A stretch of 64,000 nucleotides of DNA from Thalassospira sp. MCCC 1A01148 (GTDB lineage Bacteria > Pseudomonadota > Alphaproteobacteria > Rhodospirillales > Thalassospiraceae): NCBI RefSeq assembly GCF_001613795.1, contig NZ_LPVZ01000020.1, positions 124,001 to 188,000 of the forward strand, given 5' to 3'. The notes under the pieces are model-generated. The model was not told where the DNA came from and did not search any database. It saw only the letters and a program-made list of their open reading frames with translations. This document shows, piece by piece, positions 55,214-64,000 of this stretch (positions are counted from its first letter, which is position 1; each line of letters opens with the position of its first letter). The position numbers were made by a program, and so were the translations under genes.

Positions 55214-56740
55214 TTACAGCATGATGCCGCGAATGGTGAAGAACAGCAGTGCCCCAAGGAAGGCACCGGCCGGCACCGTCACCACCCAGGCGGTTGCGAT
55301 CGTCACCGCATAGCGACGACGCACCAGAAGGCGCTTGCGGATTTTCTTTTCGGCCTTTTCTGCCTCGCGCGGATCGATCTGACGAAGCGCCTCGATATGT
55401 TCATCGGTCTCTTCGTTTTCGGCACGATCGACCAGCATCGGCGGTGCAATCTTGCGACGACGGTGTGAAAGACTTTCACGCAGGAAGCCAACACCGAACA
55501 CCGCACCAACCGCAATATGCGTCGAGCTAACCGGCAGCCCCAGGGCAGAAGCGATAATCACGGTAATTGCCGCCGACAGCGCCACGGTATAGGCGCGGAT
55601 CGGATCCAGCTTGGTGATCTTCGAGCCAACCGTCTTGATCAGTTTGGGTCCAAACAGGATCAGACCGGCTGAAATACCAAGTGCACCGATCACCATCACC
55701 CAAATCGGAATTGGAGCTGACGTCACGATCTGGCCGCTATCGATGCCTGAGACGATGGCAGCAAGCGGGCCAATGGCGTTGGCCACATCGTTCGAACCAT
55801 GGGCAAAGGACAACAGGGCAGCAGATACAACCAGCGGAACCCGAAACAGCGATGCGATTTCCTTGCGACGGCCTTCCATATTGGCCGATGCCCGAATGAC
55901 AGCCTTGCGCATCGGAATAAGGGTCAGGAAGAAGGCGGCAATACCAATCGCGATCACGACGGAAATATCGGCCTTCCAGAGTTTCTTGACCCCCTTCATC
56001 ATCAGATAGACCGAGAAGACCGAGACCATCACGGCCACCAGAACCGGCACCCATTTGCGGGCAGCCGTTACGCGGTCATCCTGATAAAGGACCCGGAATT
56101 TGATGAAGGCCAGGAAACCAGCAGCAATCAATCCACCCAGAACCGGTGAAATCACCCAGCTTGCGGCGATGGTACCCATGGTCGGCCAATTGACCGCACC
56201 AATGCCAACCGCAGCCATGCCAGCCCCCATAACACCACCGACAATCGAATGGGTGGTGGAAACCGGTGCGCCAAGCCATGTCGCAAGGTTCAGCCAAAGA
56301 GCAGCGGCAAGAAGCGCAGCCATCATCGCCCAAACAAATGTCTGTGCGTCAGGCATCGCCGTCGGGTCGATGATGCCCTTTTTGATGGTGCCAACAACAT
56401 CGCCGCCAGCGATAATCGCACCGGCCGCTTCGCAAACGGCGGCAATCAACAAGGCACCAACCATGGTCAGCGCCTTGGAGCCGACCGCCGGACCAACATT
56501 GTTGGCAACGTCGTTGGCACCAATGTTGAGCGCCATATAGCCGCCAATCACGGCAGCAGCGATCAGAAAGCCACTTTGCGGCAGTCCGCCCATGTGGAAG
56601 GCGACAAACGCACTACAGGCAAGGAGGAAAACAAGTGCAAGACCAAGCTTGGCGCTGATCGATGCTGTTTCACCCAGCCCCGCATCCATGCGCTTTTGCC
56701 ACTTGAGATCCTTATCCAGAGCAGTTTTCTTTACCGACAT
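55214..56740 (-). CDS. pit: Inorganic phosphate transporter, PiT family
   Basis: The 508-residue membrane protein has the repeated PiT signatures: MALNIGANDVANNVGPAVGS in the first half and SFAHGSNDVANAIGPLAAIV in the second, each with the conserved GxNDVxN. PVSTTHSIVGGVMGAGMA and PVSSTHIAVGAVFGVGF follow in each half. These transporters bring in phosphate or metal-phosphate with protons or sodium. A hydrophilic loop near residues 425-470 (RRRKIAPPMLVD, EKAEKKIRKR) separates the last helices. The ATG at 56740 is chosen over a TTG at 56746. No PhoU-like partner is adjacent. Confidence 0.94.
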   Translation of the reverse strand: MSVKKTALDKDLKWQKRMDAGLGETASISAKLGLALVFLLACSAFVAFHMGGLPQSGFLIAAAVIGGYMALNIGANDVANNVGPAVGSKALTMVGALLIAAVCEAAGAIIAGGDVVGTIKKGIIDPTAMPDAQTFVWAMMAALLAAALWLNLATWLGAPVSTTHSIVGGVMGAGMAAVGIGAVNWPTMGTIAASWVISPVLGGLIAAGFLAFIKFRVLYQDDRVTAARKWVPVLVAVMVSVFSVYLMMKGVKKLWKADISVVIAIGIAAFFLTLIPMRKAVIRASANMEGRRKEIASLFRVPLVVSAALLSFAHGSNDVANAIGPLAAIVSGIDSGQIVTSAPIPIWVMVIGALGISAGLILFGPKLIKTVGSKITKLDPIRAYTVALSAAITVIIASALGLPVSSTHIAVGAVFGVGFLRESLSHRRRKIAPPMLVDRAENEETDEHIEALRQIDPREAEKAEKKIRKRLLVRRRYAVTIATAWVVTVPAGAFLGALLFFTIRGIML

Positions 56741-56855
56741 AATCAACCGTTACCATCAAAGGGAATCGACGGGCGGATCATGTCGAAGCCGAGCCTCTTT
56801 GTTAAGGTTTTTTTGCTTATTTGTGACACTCATCACTCAAACGGCTGAACACAAA

Positions 56856-56886
56856 CAAAAACGGCCCCGCAAAGCAGGGCCGTTTC
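56856..56886 (-). terminator. Terminator of the AsmA gene
   Basis: AACGGCCC-C-GC pairs with GC-A-GGGCCGTT with one internal mismatch, followed on the minus strand by TTTTTGTTTG. Confidence 0.83.
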
Positions 56887-56910
56887 GTTATCAATTTACG
56901 CGTTAGATCC

Positions 56911-59900
56911 TTAACGTCCAAACTGGTTCAGCAGACCTTTTAGCAGTCCCTTTGCCGCATCCTCGGCAGAACCGCCATCAGAGCCGGTCGAACCACCGCT
57001 TGATCCATCCCCGCCAAGCGCCTTGTCGAGAATGTTATCAAGAACCTTGACGGCAACCTTGTCCATACGGCCTGTAATGACCGGATCGTCAATCTTGCCT
57101 TTGGCATAGACACTGAATGGCGGCAGTTCTTCGATCTTTTCGGAAAAGTCGAAATCGGCCTGCGTATCCATCACCCAACGCGGCAGATCAAGCGTTGCGT
57201 CCGCGTCCGCCGTCCCAACCCGTGAAACTGCTGCAACACGGGTGGTTTTGGCGATACCGTTTGCAATCGTCATGTCGGCTTCCAGCGACTGCATGATGTC
57301 GTTGTTACCTACACCTTCGACGACCATGGCCTGCGGCCCCTGACGCAACAATGCTTCGATATTCAGTCGCGGATCCGGCGAACGCTTGTCCGCGTTGCTA
57401 AAGCGCACATTGTTCAGAACCAGATTGGCCGTCCCATTGAGTGCGGATACCAGACGGCGCGACGTATTGCCCTGTGCGTTGACATCAAATGTCAGGCCTG
57501 CACCACCAAGAATGGTGTCACTGGCAACACGGATCGGGGTCAGGCTTTCAATCCGTGCTCCGTCAAGTTTGCCGGCAAGTGCCAATTGCGGGACATCGGT
57601 GTTGCGCGCATCAAATGTCCCGTTTATCGCAAGGTCGCCCTGCCCCAGAAGCCCGGTGAAGGATGGAATGGTCAAAAGACCATTGACCAGGTTGGCCGTA
57701 AGATCCGGATTGATCAGGCTATAGGTATCAAAATCAAGCTGGTCCAAAGCAATGGCGATATCCGCGTCAATCGACCGCAAGGCCGATACATCAATCACAT
57801 TGTCATCCCACGGAGTGCCATCGCGGGCATCAACACGCGAGACCATCATGGATTGCGGCAAGTTAAATGCCGCCTTGCGCGGGCCACTGCCGATACCAGG
57901 CATCAGGCTTGCCCGCTCTGCCGCAGGCAGGAACGGGTCCACGACAAGCTTCCCACCGGAAAGGGTCACAGAAACTTTTGGCTGCGCCTGCGATGTGTCG
58001 AACTGAACCGTCCCGCCTGTTTCAAAGGCCCCGACAATTAGCTTCAAGCCGTCCAGTGCAACATTTTGGGCATTACCCTTAACGTCGCCGGAAACGGCCA
58101 AACGGCCAAGGTTACCAGATGGCGTGTAGGCCGGCGCCAACAGTTCCAAAGCGCGGTTCAGGCTGGATGCCTGCAATGCAAGCCTGCCATTGACCCCGGG
58201 CGTGCTGCCCAACAGATCCGATACGACACCTTCAAGCGCCACCTGCATAAGCGGGTTAGAAACATCAAGGTCTATCGTCGGGCCGGTGACCGGACCGTTC
58301 AGGCCAAGATTTGCCTGAACACTCTTGTAGCTGCTGGCCGGCGCAGGCAACGTGATGCCGGTAAGCTTTGCCAATGGCTCAAGCGTCTTGGCTGTTACAC
58401 GCACAGACAGATCATCAAATGCCGGAACAGCAGCGCCGCCGTTGAACACACCCTTTGCGCTGGCCGAAAGACCCGCGGCATCCGCAATCGCGAAATTATT
58501 CAGTGTGATGTCCGGGCCACTGATGCTGCCGTCAATCGCAATGCCACGTAACGCAACACCTGAGGAGATGACCTCGTCCGCTGCAAGACGATAATTGGCA
58601 GCCAAACCTTCAAGCGGCGCCAGGGCATCCCTGATAATCTTGACCATATCCTGCTGCGCGGCGGAAGCAGCACCGCTGTTTGCCCCCGTGTCGGCAGCGC
58701 CGGAAGATGCGCCATTACCGGCATCAGAAGTCGACGAAACCGAAACATCAGCAGCAGGCGCGGCCGCAATATATTGATCAAGGTTGATCCGGTCCAGTTT
58801 CAGCCCAATCCCCAAAGCAGGCAGCCCTGATTCGTTCAGATTGGCAACAACGGCACCACGAATGGCCGTGTCATCCACCCGCAGATCAAGATTGGAAATG
58901 TTGAGCTGTTCGGACGTGCCTTCGATACCACCGGTTAACGAGAAGCGACGCAGGCGATCTGCACGAATGCCATCGACATCAACGCCCAACCACCGAATAA
59001 CTGCACGGATGTTTTCCGAAGCGACCTCGTAGCTAAGTGCAGCGCTTGGCTTTGGCGTTTCACCGGAAATGCTGCCAAACACAGCCACATCGGTTCCGCC
59101 CGGCAGACCGGCCGAAACTTCGTTCAGCGTGATCTTGCTGTTGGCAATTGCCGCATTGATCCGCGCATTGTGAACCGGCGTCTGGTTATAGATCAGGGTT
59201 TCAACTTCAAAGTCGATTGAAGCCGTAAGATCCGAAGGAATAGCCGGCGCATTGGCCGCACCGGATTTCTGGACCGAGCTTTGCGACGGGATCGATTGTG
59301 CGCCACCTGCTGCATCTCCGGATGCATTGGAGGTTGCTTCACCGTTGCCCGCTGCGGGTGACGCGCCTGCTTCACCGACTTCGGCCAGCACCAGAATGCT
59401 GTCAAGATCAAGCTGGTTAAAGCGCAGCGCAACATCGGCACTCAGGCTTGGTTCCTGATCAATGGCAATTGCGCCCGACCCACGGGTTTCACCAAAGCGG
59501 ATCGACAGATCATTCAGGGTGACGGATTTGGCATTGGCCGTAATGTGCCCGCCCAGATCAAACGGCTTGGCTGCGATGTCGGGGATGTCGGCATTGTCAC
59601 CGGCAATCCGAAGGGCGGCTTCGCGCAAGTCTTCGAAATCACCATCAATTTCACCATCGAAACCCGGTGTATCAGTCGAAAGATCGACACGTCCGGCAAC
59701 GGTAACGCCACCATCAACCTCATCAATGCCAAGTTTGACGCTGACCGGGAACGGCGCTGTTTGACTGATCTGTCCGACATTCAATGCAAATGTCAGCGGG
59801 ATACCACGATAGAAGACATACCCTTCCCCCTCAATCGGACCATTCAGACTGTCTGCTGATATGCCAAGGGTAAGGCCTTCGATCCGTTCTTCGGAACCCG

Positions 59901-60477
59901 GGGCGCGATAGATAATGGTCGCGTTTTCAATCTCGAGCCGATCAACCTGAATGGTATTGGCAAAACCGCCATCAGAACCATTAGCGGACTCTTCTGTTGC
60001 CTCGCCCCCATCGGCGGACCCGGCGCCACCATCTGTCTCACCCGGGGTGGTGATAAGGCCCGCATCCGGGCCAGAGCGCGCGGCCTGATCAGGATCAAAC
60101 ACCAGATTGTTTGAACCATCTTCAAAGGTCTCGATGGCAATTACCGGATTGATCAGGCTGACTTCCGTAACCTGCACATTGCCGGTCAGAAGTGGCATCA
60201 GGGCGACGGATACCCGAACCTCGCCAATCGATACCATGTCGGCATCCTGCGCGCCTGCCACATTCCCAAGGCTGACGTCAGCCGCATTCAGCGATGGGGA
60301 TGGGATCAGCGACATCGACAGATCGCCCGCCAGATCAAGCTCGCGGCCCGTGGCATCGCGAACGGCTTGACTGATTTGTGCCTTGTAGCCATTCCAGTCA
60401 ATCAGCGACGGAATGATCAGCAACGCGGCAACAAGAACCACGAGAAGTGCACCAATTGCGGCAAGGATTTTTTTCAA
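56911..60477 (-). CDS. AsmA family protein
   Basis: The 1188-residue protein has one N-terminal membrane helix (ILAAIGALLVVLVAALLIIP) followed by IDWNGYKAQISQAVRDATGR, the classical AsmA start, and a long beta-rich periplasmic region. Low-complexity Gly/Ala/Ser linkers occur near residues 145-170, 375-405 and 570-600. The C-terminal AsmA domain (GKIDDPVITGRMDKVAVKV preceded by NVRFSNADK) is followed by a Gly/Ser-rich tail. AsmA-type proteins bridge the envelope and help phospholipid transport or outer membrane assembly. The start is TTG, with GGAG upstream; no in-frame ATG gives the membrane helix. Confidence 0.92.
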   Translation of the reverse strand: MKKILAAIGALLVVLVAALLIIPSLIDWNGYKAQISQAVRDATGRELDLAGDLSMSLIPSPSLNAADVSLGNVAGAQDADMVSIGEVRVSVALMPLLTGNVQVTEVSLINPVIAIETFEDGSNNLVFDPDQAARSGPDAGLITTPGETDGGAGSADGGEATEESANGSDGGFANTIQVDRLEIENATIIYRAPGSEERIEGLTLGISADSLNGPIEGEGYVFYRGIPLTFALNVGQISQTAPFPVSVKLGIDEVDGGVTVAGRVDLSTDTPGFDGEIDGDFEDLREAALRIAGDNADIPDIAAKPFDLGGHITANAKSVTLNDLSIRFGETRGSGAIAIDQEPSLSADVALRFNQLDLDSILVLAEVGEAGASPAAGNGEATSNASGDAAGGAQSIPSQSSVQKSGAANAPAIPSDLTASIDFEVETLIYNQTPVHNARINAAIANSKITLNEVSAGLPGGTDVAVFGSISGETPKPSAALSYEVASENIRAVIRWLGVDVDGIRADRLRRFSLTGGIEGTSEQLNISNLDLRVDDTAIRGAVVANLNESGLPALGIGLKLDRINLDQYIAAAPAADVSVSSTSDAGNGASSGAADTGANSGAASAAQQDMVKIIRDALAPLEGLAANYRLAADEVISSGVALRGIAIDGSISGPDITLNNFAIADAAGLSASAKGVFNGGAAVPAFDDLSVRVTAKTLEPLAKLTGITLPAPASSYKSVQANLGLNGPVTGPTIDLDVSNPLMQVALEGVVSDLLGSTPGVNGRLALQASSLNRALELLAPAYTPSGNLGRLAVSGDVKGNAQNVALDGLKLIVGAFETGGTVQFDTSQAQPKVSVTLSGGKLVVDPFLPAAERASLMPGIGSGPRKAAFNLPQSMMVSRVDARDGTPWDDNVIDVSALRSIDADIAIALDQLDFDTYSLINPDLTANLVNGLLTIPSFTGLLGQGDLAINGTFDARNTDVPQLALAGKLDGARIESLTPIRVASDTILGGAGLTFDVNAQGNTSRRLVSALNGTANLVLNNVRFSNADKRSPDPRLNIEALLRQGPQAMVVEGVGNNDIMQSLEADMTIANGIAKTTRVAAVSRVGTADADATLDLPRWVMDTQADFDFSEKIEELPPFSVYAKGKIDDPVITGRMDKVAVKVLDNILDKALGGDGSSGGSTGSDGGSAEDAAKGLLKGLLNQFGR

Positions 60478-60940
60478 CAGTCGGGCTCCGCTAGATCGCG
60501 AGGTCGTCCGCCGAATGTGGCCGCGACCCTCAAAGGTTTGATTTTATGTCCGAAAGCATAAGGCTCGTGATCGCTCTCGCAACAGAAAATGGCCAAAGAT
60601 TATAGCTTATTTCGGGCACGTTTGATCATTCAGTAACGCCGGGATCACTCCCCGTGTTCCATTCGCACCATCTTCATGTGTGCCAACACAGCCCGAGGAT
60701 CAAGCATCATCTTGAATTTGCATTGTTTTGAAGCATTACAAACAAAACCGGAATCCACGGAAAGTAAACCCTTAACGAGATTTTCGAACTTACCAGATGG
60801 CGAAATACATAGTTTAAAATCAATTGGATGTGGAAATCGGCTTTCAAAATGATACATTTTAAAAAACAAAAAGAAACTCGATCCTGACTTTCATTCAAAT
60901 CGAATGATCGTTGTACGCAATCGCGACAGGGAGGATTAAA
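60478..60940. other. 463-base AT-rich divergent region, AsmA / DUF2189
   Basis: This region is visibly more AT-rich than the flanking genes. A 70-codon minus-strand frame (60645-60857) has no ribosome binding site and no known domain, so I do not call it. The region should hold promoters for both divergent genes. The DUF2189 ribosome binding site GGGAGG is at 60929-60934. Confidence 0.5.
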
Positions 60941-61777
60941 ATGACCGAAACAACAATCGAAACGCCGAAAGAAGCGGTCGATCCCGGTCAGCGCGGAATC
61001 GTCATACGTACCATCACCACAGATCAATCGGGCGCCTGGTTGCAAGCCGGATGGCGCGATTTCAAACGAACGCCCGCCATCGGTCTGACGTATGGCGCGC
61101 TTTGCACCATTGCTGGCTGGCTGATCGTACTCAGCATCTTCCGGTCGGGAGAGCCTTACCTGACGCTGCCCCTTGCGGCCGGTTTCATGCTGCTTGCACC
61201 GCTGGTGGCCGTTGGGCTTTATGAAACAAGCCGCCGTCTTGAGATGGGCGAAAACGTCACCCTGTGGCACAGTCTGAACGGTTTCCGCCGCAATCCGGGG
61301 CAGATCGGGGCCATCGGCATACTCTTGATGCTGTTCTTCTTGGCCTGGACGCGCATTGCAATGCTGCTGTTTGCACTGTTTTACAACGGGACCATGCCAT
61401 CTCTTGATGTTCTGGTGTGGCAAACCTTCTTCTCGCGCGATGCCATTACATTCCTGATTACCGGCGGCCTGCTGGGCGGTGTTTTGGCCGTGATTGCCTT
61501 TGCGGTATCGGTGGTATCGATCCCGCTTCTGGTTGATCGCGATGTGGATGTGATTACCGCCGTCATCATCAGCGTTTGGGCGTTTCGCAAAAACTGGAAG
61601 GTTCTGATTGGATGGGGCGCTGTTATCGCCATCCTGTCTGCTTGCGGGATGGTCGTATTCCTGTTCGGTCTTGCCATCACGATGCCGCTTCTGGGCTTTT
61701 CAAGCTGGCACGCCTATCGCGGAATCATTGATGAAAGCAAGGCCGAAGTCGCCCGATTGCGCCGACAGGTCCCCTGA
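60941..61777 (+). CDS. DUF2189 membrane protein
   Basis: The 278-residue protein has about six membrane segments: AIGLTYGALCTIAGWLIVLS, LPLAAGFMLLAPLVAVGLYE, IGAIGILLMLFFLAWTRIAM, FLITGGLLGGVLAVIAFAVS and others. AGWRDFKRTPAIGLTYG and TRVAMLLFALF-like segments match the DUF2189 family, of unknown function. GGGAGG precedes the ATG at 60941. It is monocistronic, with a terminator after it. Confidence 0.88.
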   Translation: MTETTIETPKEAVDPGQRGIVIRTITTDQSGAWLQAGWRDFKRTPAIGLTYGALCTIAGWLIVLSIFRSGEPYLTLPLAAGFMLLAPLVAVGLYETSRRLEMGENVTLWHSLNGFRRNPGQIGAIGILLMLFFLAWTRIAMLLFALFYNGTMPSLDVLVWQTFFSRDAITFLITGGLLGGVLAVIAFAVSVVSIPLLVDRDVDVITAVIISVWAFRKNWKVLIGWGAVIAILSACGMVVFLFGLAITMPLLGFSSWHAYRGIIDESKAEVARLRRQVP

Positions 61778-61803
61778 AACAAACCGATAAAAGATCAATG
61801 CGT

Positions 61804-61833
61804 AAACGCCGCCTGAACAAGGGCGGCGTTTTC
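61804..61833 (+). terminator. Terminator after the DUF2189 gene
   Basis: AACGCCGCC pairs with GGCGGCGTT (9 bp) around an 8-base loop, followed by TTCT; the T-tract is modest. Confidence 0.75.
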
Positions 61834-62047
61834 TGTTGGGGGCCCGGTTCAATTTTCTTATCGCTGGCGACGGAACAAACGCCGTATCTGGAGGTTTAAG
61901 ATTTGTGGTAATCAACCTGTGTCACGACGGGTGAGACATCGTTCACAGATCCCAAACTTCGCTGGCATGCTTGCCATAAATTGTCCAAGATCGGACGGCA
62001 CCAGATCGGTGTATCGCAACCAACTGCTTTTACGAGTAATTTCGATC

Positions 62048-63136
62048 ATGTATCAGGCCAGTGCGCTTCGTCATTTCATCACCATTTCCGCCCCGCTTTT
62101 TGTCTTGCTGATGGGGATGAAAGGTGCACTTGCGCAGACCGATACCGCGGATGGCCCGCAATCGACCCGTGCCCCGGATGACAAGTGGGGCGTATCCCTG
62201 TCGGTTGAAAATGATCTGTTCACGCCCACCAACAGCGATCAGCATTACACGAATGGTGTCCGCCTTGCCTTTATCTCGCCCGAGGACAACGCACCGGCAA
62301 GTTTTCTGAACGTTGCCAAGAAAGTCCCGTTCTTTGCATCGGAAGGCCGAATTCGCACCAGTTACTCGCTGGGCCAGACCATGTACACGCCCGATGACAT
62401 TACGGTTGCGGAAAATCAGCCCAATGACCGCCCATGGGCCGGGATGCTGTATGGCACGGCGGGACTGTTGTCCGACACCGGTCAGCAGAAAACTGGTTCG
62501 GACAGCAACTATTCGCGGATTGATACGCTGGAACTGACCCTTGGCGTGGTTGGTCCGGCATCGCTTGCCGATGAAACGCAATCGTTTGTCCACAAGTTGA
62601 TCGATAGCCCCCATCCCGAAGGCTGGAACAACCAAATCAAGAACGAACCGATCATTGGTGTGACCTATGAACGGAAGTATCGTGGCTGGTTTGAGGCTGA
62701 TCTGTTGGGTGTTGAGTTCGACGCCACCCCGCACGGCGCCGTAACGGTGGGCAATGCCTTTACCAATGCGGAACTGGGCACGATGTTCCGGATGGGCTTT
62801 GACCTGCCTGCCGATTATGGCCCACCGCGCATCCGTCCCAGCCTGCCGGGATCGGATTTCTTTGTTCCAGACACCGATGGCTTCCCGCTGAGCGGTTATG
62901 TGTTTGCCGGGTTTGCGGGACGCTATGTCGCACGTGACATCACCCTTGATGGCAACACCTTTGCCGACAGTGCGTCGGTGGACAAGGAACCATGGGTTGG
63001 CGATCTGCAGGTTGGTCTCGCGGTCATCATTGGACAGGCACGCTTGACCTATACCCATGTTTACCGCACACCGGAATTCACCGCGCAAAGCGGGGCGGAC
63101 CAGTTCGGATCCCTATCGCTTTCCTTCCGCTTCTGA
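62048..63136 (+). CDS. LpxR-like lipid A deacylase family protein
   Basis: The 362-residue protein has a signal peptide (about residues 1-30, ending GMKGALA) and then the LpxR opening SVENDLFTPTNSDQHYTNGV, with the conserved Asn-Asp and the YTNG that follow. Later strands include LGQTMYTPDDI, DRPWAGMLYGTAGL and ALL ending with F, as in outer membrane beta-barrels (SLSFRF). LpxR removes the 3'-acyloxyacyl chain of lipid A in the outer membrane. The ATG at 62048 gives the best signal peptide; the frame is open to 61919. Confidence 0.85.
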   Translation: MYQASALRHFITISAPLFVLLMGMKGALAQTDTADGPQSTRAPDDKWGVSLSVENDLFTPTNSDQHYTNGVRLAFISPEDNAPASFLNVAKKVPFFASEGRIRTSYSLGQTMYTPDDITVAENQPNDRPWAGMLYGTAGLLSDTGQQKTGSDSNYSRIDTLELTLGVVGPASLADETQSFVHKLIDSPHPEGWNNQIKNEPIIGVTYERKYRGWFEADLLGVEFDATPHGAVTVGNAFTNAELGTMFRMGFDLPADYGPPRIRPSLPGSDFFVPDTDGFPLSGYVFAGFAGRYVARDITLDGNTFADSASVDKEPWVGDLQVGLAVIIGQARLTYTHVYRTPEFTAQSGADQFGSLSLSFRF

Positions 63137-63147
63137 GGCGAGAACAA

Positions 63148-63175
63148 AAAACGGGGCCAAGTGGCCCCGTTTTCA
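63148..63175. terminator. Bidirectional terminator between lpxR-like and FAD oxidase genes
   Basis: AAAACGGGGCC and GGCCCCGTTTT form an 11-bp stem with loop AAGT, with A-rich sequence upstream and T-rich downstream, so it can stop both convergent genes. Confidence 0.88.
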
Positions 63176-63203
63176 ATGAGATAAGCTTATTTGTCTGATG
63201 ATA

Positions 63204-64000
63204 TCAAAGACCCGGAATCAGCTTGCCCGGATTCATCAGACCTTTGGGATCAATCGCTGCTTTAATCGCACGCATGACCGCGATGGTGTCTTCGCCATGC
63301 TCGGTCACCATGAAATCAAGCTTGCCATAGCCAATGCCATGTTCGCCGGTGCAGGTGCCGCCAAGTTTAAGTGCACGTTCTACCATGCGCTTGTGCAGGC
63401 GGTTGGCTTCTTCCATCTGGGCCGGATCTTCGGGATCAAGCAGGATCAGGGTATGGAAGTTGCCATCGCCAACATGACCAATGATCGTGCAGGTCAGCGG
63501 GCTGGCATCGCAATCAGCACGGGTTTCTGAAATTGCCTCGGCCAGCTTTGAAATCGGCACACAGACATCGGTCGGCATGCCGGCCTTGCCCGGTTCAAGC
63601 TGAAGCGACGCGTAATAGGCCTTGTGACGTGCCGCCCAAAGCTTGTTGCGATCTTCCTGACGGGTAGCCCACTGGAATTCCTCGGCACCAAATTCCTCGG
63701 CGACCGATTGCACGAATTCTGCCTGTTCCTTCACCCCGGCCTCTGTGCCATGGAATTCAAAGAACAGGGTCGGCGCTTCCTTGTGGTCCAGCTTGGAATA
63801 GTTGTTGACCGCACGGACCTGCAAAGGATCAAGAAATTCAATACGGGCGACCGGAATACCGGCCTGAATGGTCAGGATGACGGTGTTAACGGCATCCTCG
63901 ACAGTTGGGAAGGCACAGACGGCTGCCGACATCGCTTCGGGAATACCATAAAGCTTCAGGCCGATTTCGGTAATGACACCCAGCGTACCTTCGGAACCGA
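63204..64000 (-). CDS. FAD-linked oxidase (D-lactate dehydrogenase/GlcD type), C-terminal part
   Basis: The frame runs off the right edge: about 265 codons read GSEGTLGVITEIGLKLYG at the window boundary, the end of the FAD-binding domain of the VAO family. The C-terminal half contains IGHVGDGNFHTLILLDPED and the end motif GGTCTGEHGIGYGKLDF, AAIDPKGLMNPGKLIPGL. Together these are typical of D-lactate dehydrogenase (cytochrome) and GlcD-like 2-hydroxyacid dehydrogenases. The His of GHVGDGN is kept. The N-terminal FAD-binding part and the start are outside the window. Confidence 0.92.
   Translation of the reverse strand, partial: GSEGTLGVITEIGLKLYGIPEAMSAAVCAFPTVEDAVNTVILTIQAGIPVARIEFLDPLQVRAVNNYSKLDHKEAPTLFFEFHGTEAGVKEQAEFVQSVAEEFGAEEFQWATRQEDRNKLWAARHKAYYASLQLEPGKAGMPTDVCVPISKLAEAISETRADCDASPLTCTIIGHVGDGNFHTLILLDPEDPAQMEEANRLHKRMVERALKLGGTCTGEHGIGYGKLDFMVTEHGEDTIAVMRAIKAAIDPKGLMNPGKLIPGL

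Noticed and set aside
60645-60857. A 70-codon AT-rich minus-strand frame between the AsmA and DUF2189 genes
   Set aside because: No ribosome binding site, no known domain and codon use unlike its neighbours; a PilZ-like fold was considered but the RxxxR signature is absent.
1-64000. Mobile element, prophage or plasmid backbone
   Set aside because: No transposase, integrase, phage structural gene, terminal inverted repeats or replication genes were seen on either strand.

Overview
The window reads as a chromosomal segment of an alphaproteobacterium, most likely a marine Rhodospirillales member close to Thalassospira. This is an inference from gene content: a UPF0262 gene after hisG-hisD, a short-form HisG, split glyQ/glyS with ppdK and ispB nearby, a DUF2336 protein, and several TRAP transporters. 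Base composition is fairly even and moderately GC-rich. I see no rRNA, CRISPR array, insertion sequence, phage gene or plasmid origin. Both edges cut genes: a UPF0262 protein at the left and a FAD-linked oxidase at the right.

Layout. 1-4351 (minus): a small basic protein, dcd, murA, hisG, hisD and UPF0262. 4553-4729: two identical tRNA-Thr(GGT) genes, followed by an orphan polytopic membrane protein on the opposite strand. 6481-19034: surface polysaccharide and signalling genes. These are a UDP-glucuronate 4-epimerase, a SprA-like protein with a broken HExxH motif, a NarL-type regulator convergent with a REC-PAS-kinase-REC hybrid, acuI, a YkvA protein, and a tightly coupled minus-strand operon of four glycosyltransferases ending in an asparagine synthase. 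19184-29602: ygfZ, an exported protein, ppdK, glyS-glyQ, trmN6-like and DUF2007 genes, and ispB. 29702-30066: two identical tRNA-Pro(CGG) genes.

30575-33744: a three-gene DctP-DctQ-DctM TRAP operon. 33908-38412: DUF2336, a c-type cytochrome, a DUF6969-like protein, and a divergent pair made of a secreted SUMF1/FGE-like protein and a secreted CAANP-repeat cysteine-rich protein. 38492-46036 (minus): a probable catabolic locus of RpiR regulator, class III aminotransferase, BKACE-type beta-keto acid cleavage enzyme, TAXI-TRAP binding protein, fused TRAP permease and universal stress protein. Matching GAAACAT/ATGTTTC inverted repeats lie upstream of both of its halves, suggesting one regulon. 46323-49504: an orphan PAS-REC-HPt protein, a second asparagine-synthase-like protein and a ribbon-helix-helix protein. 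49579-54982: a phosphoesterase, then queG, queF, tgt, queA and a YhhQ-type queuosine precursor transporter. 55214-64000: PiT phosphate transporter, a 1188-residue AsmA protein, DUF2189 membrane protein, LpxR-like lipid A deacylase, and the partial FAD oxidase.

The two least explained units are the RpiR/aminotransferase/BKACE/TAXI-TRAP locus, whose substrate cannot be read from sequence, and the secreted FGE-like plus CAANP-repeat pair. Start codons were moved inward from the longest open frame where a better ATG or ribosome binding site was visible. All family names come from recognition of sequence motifs; no database search was run.
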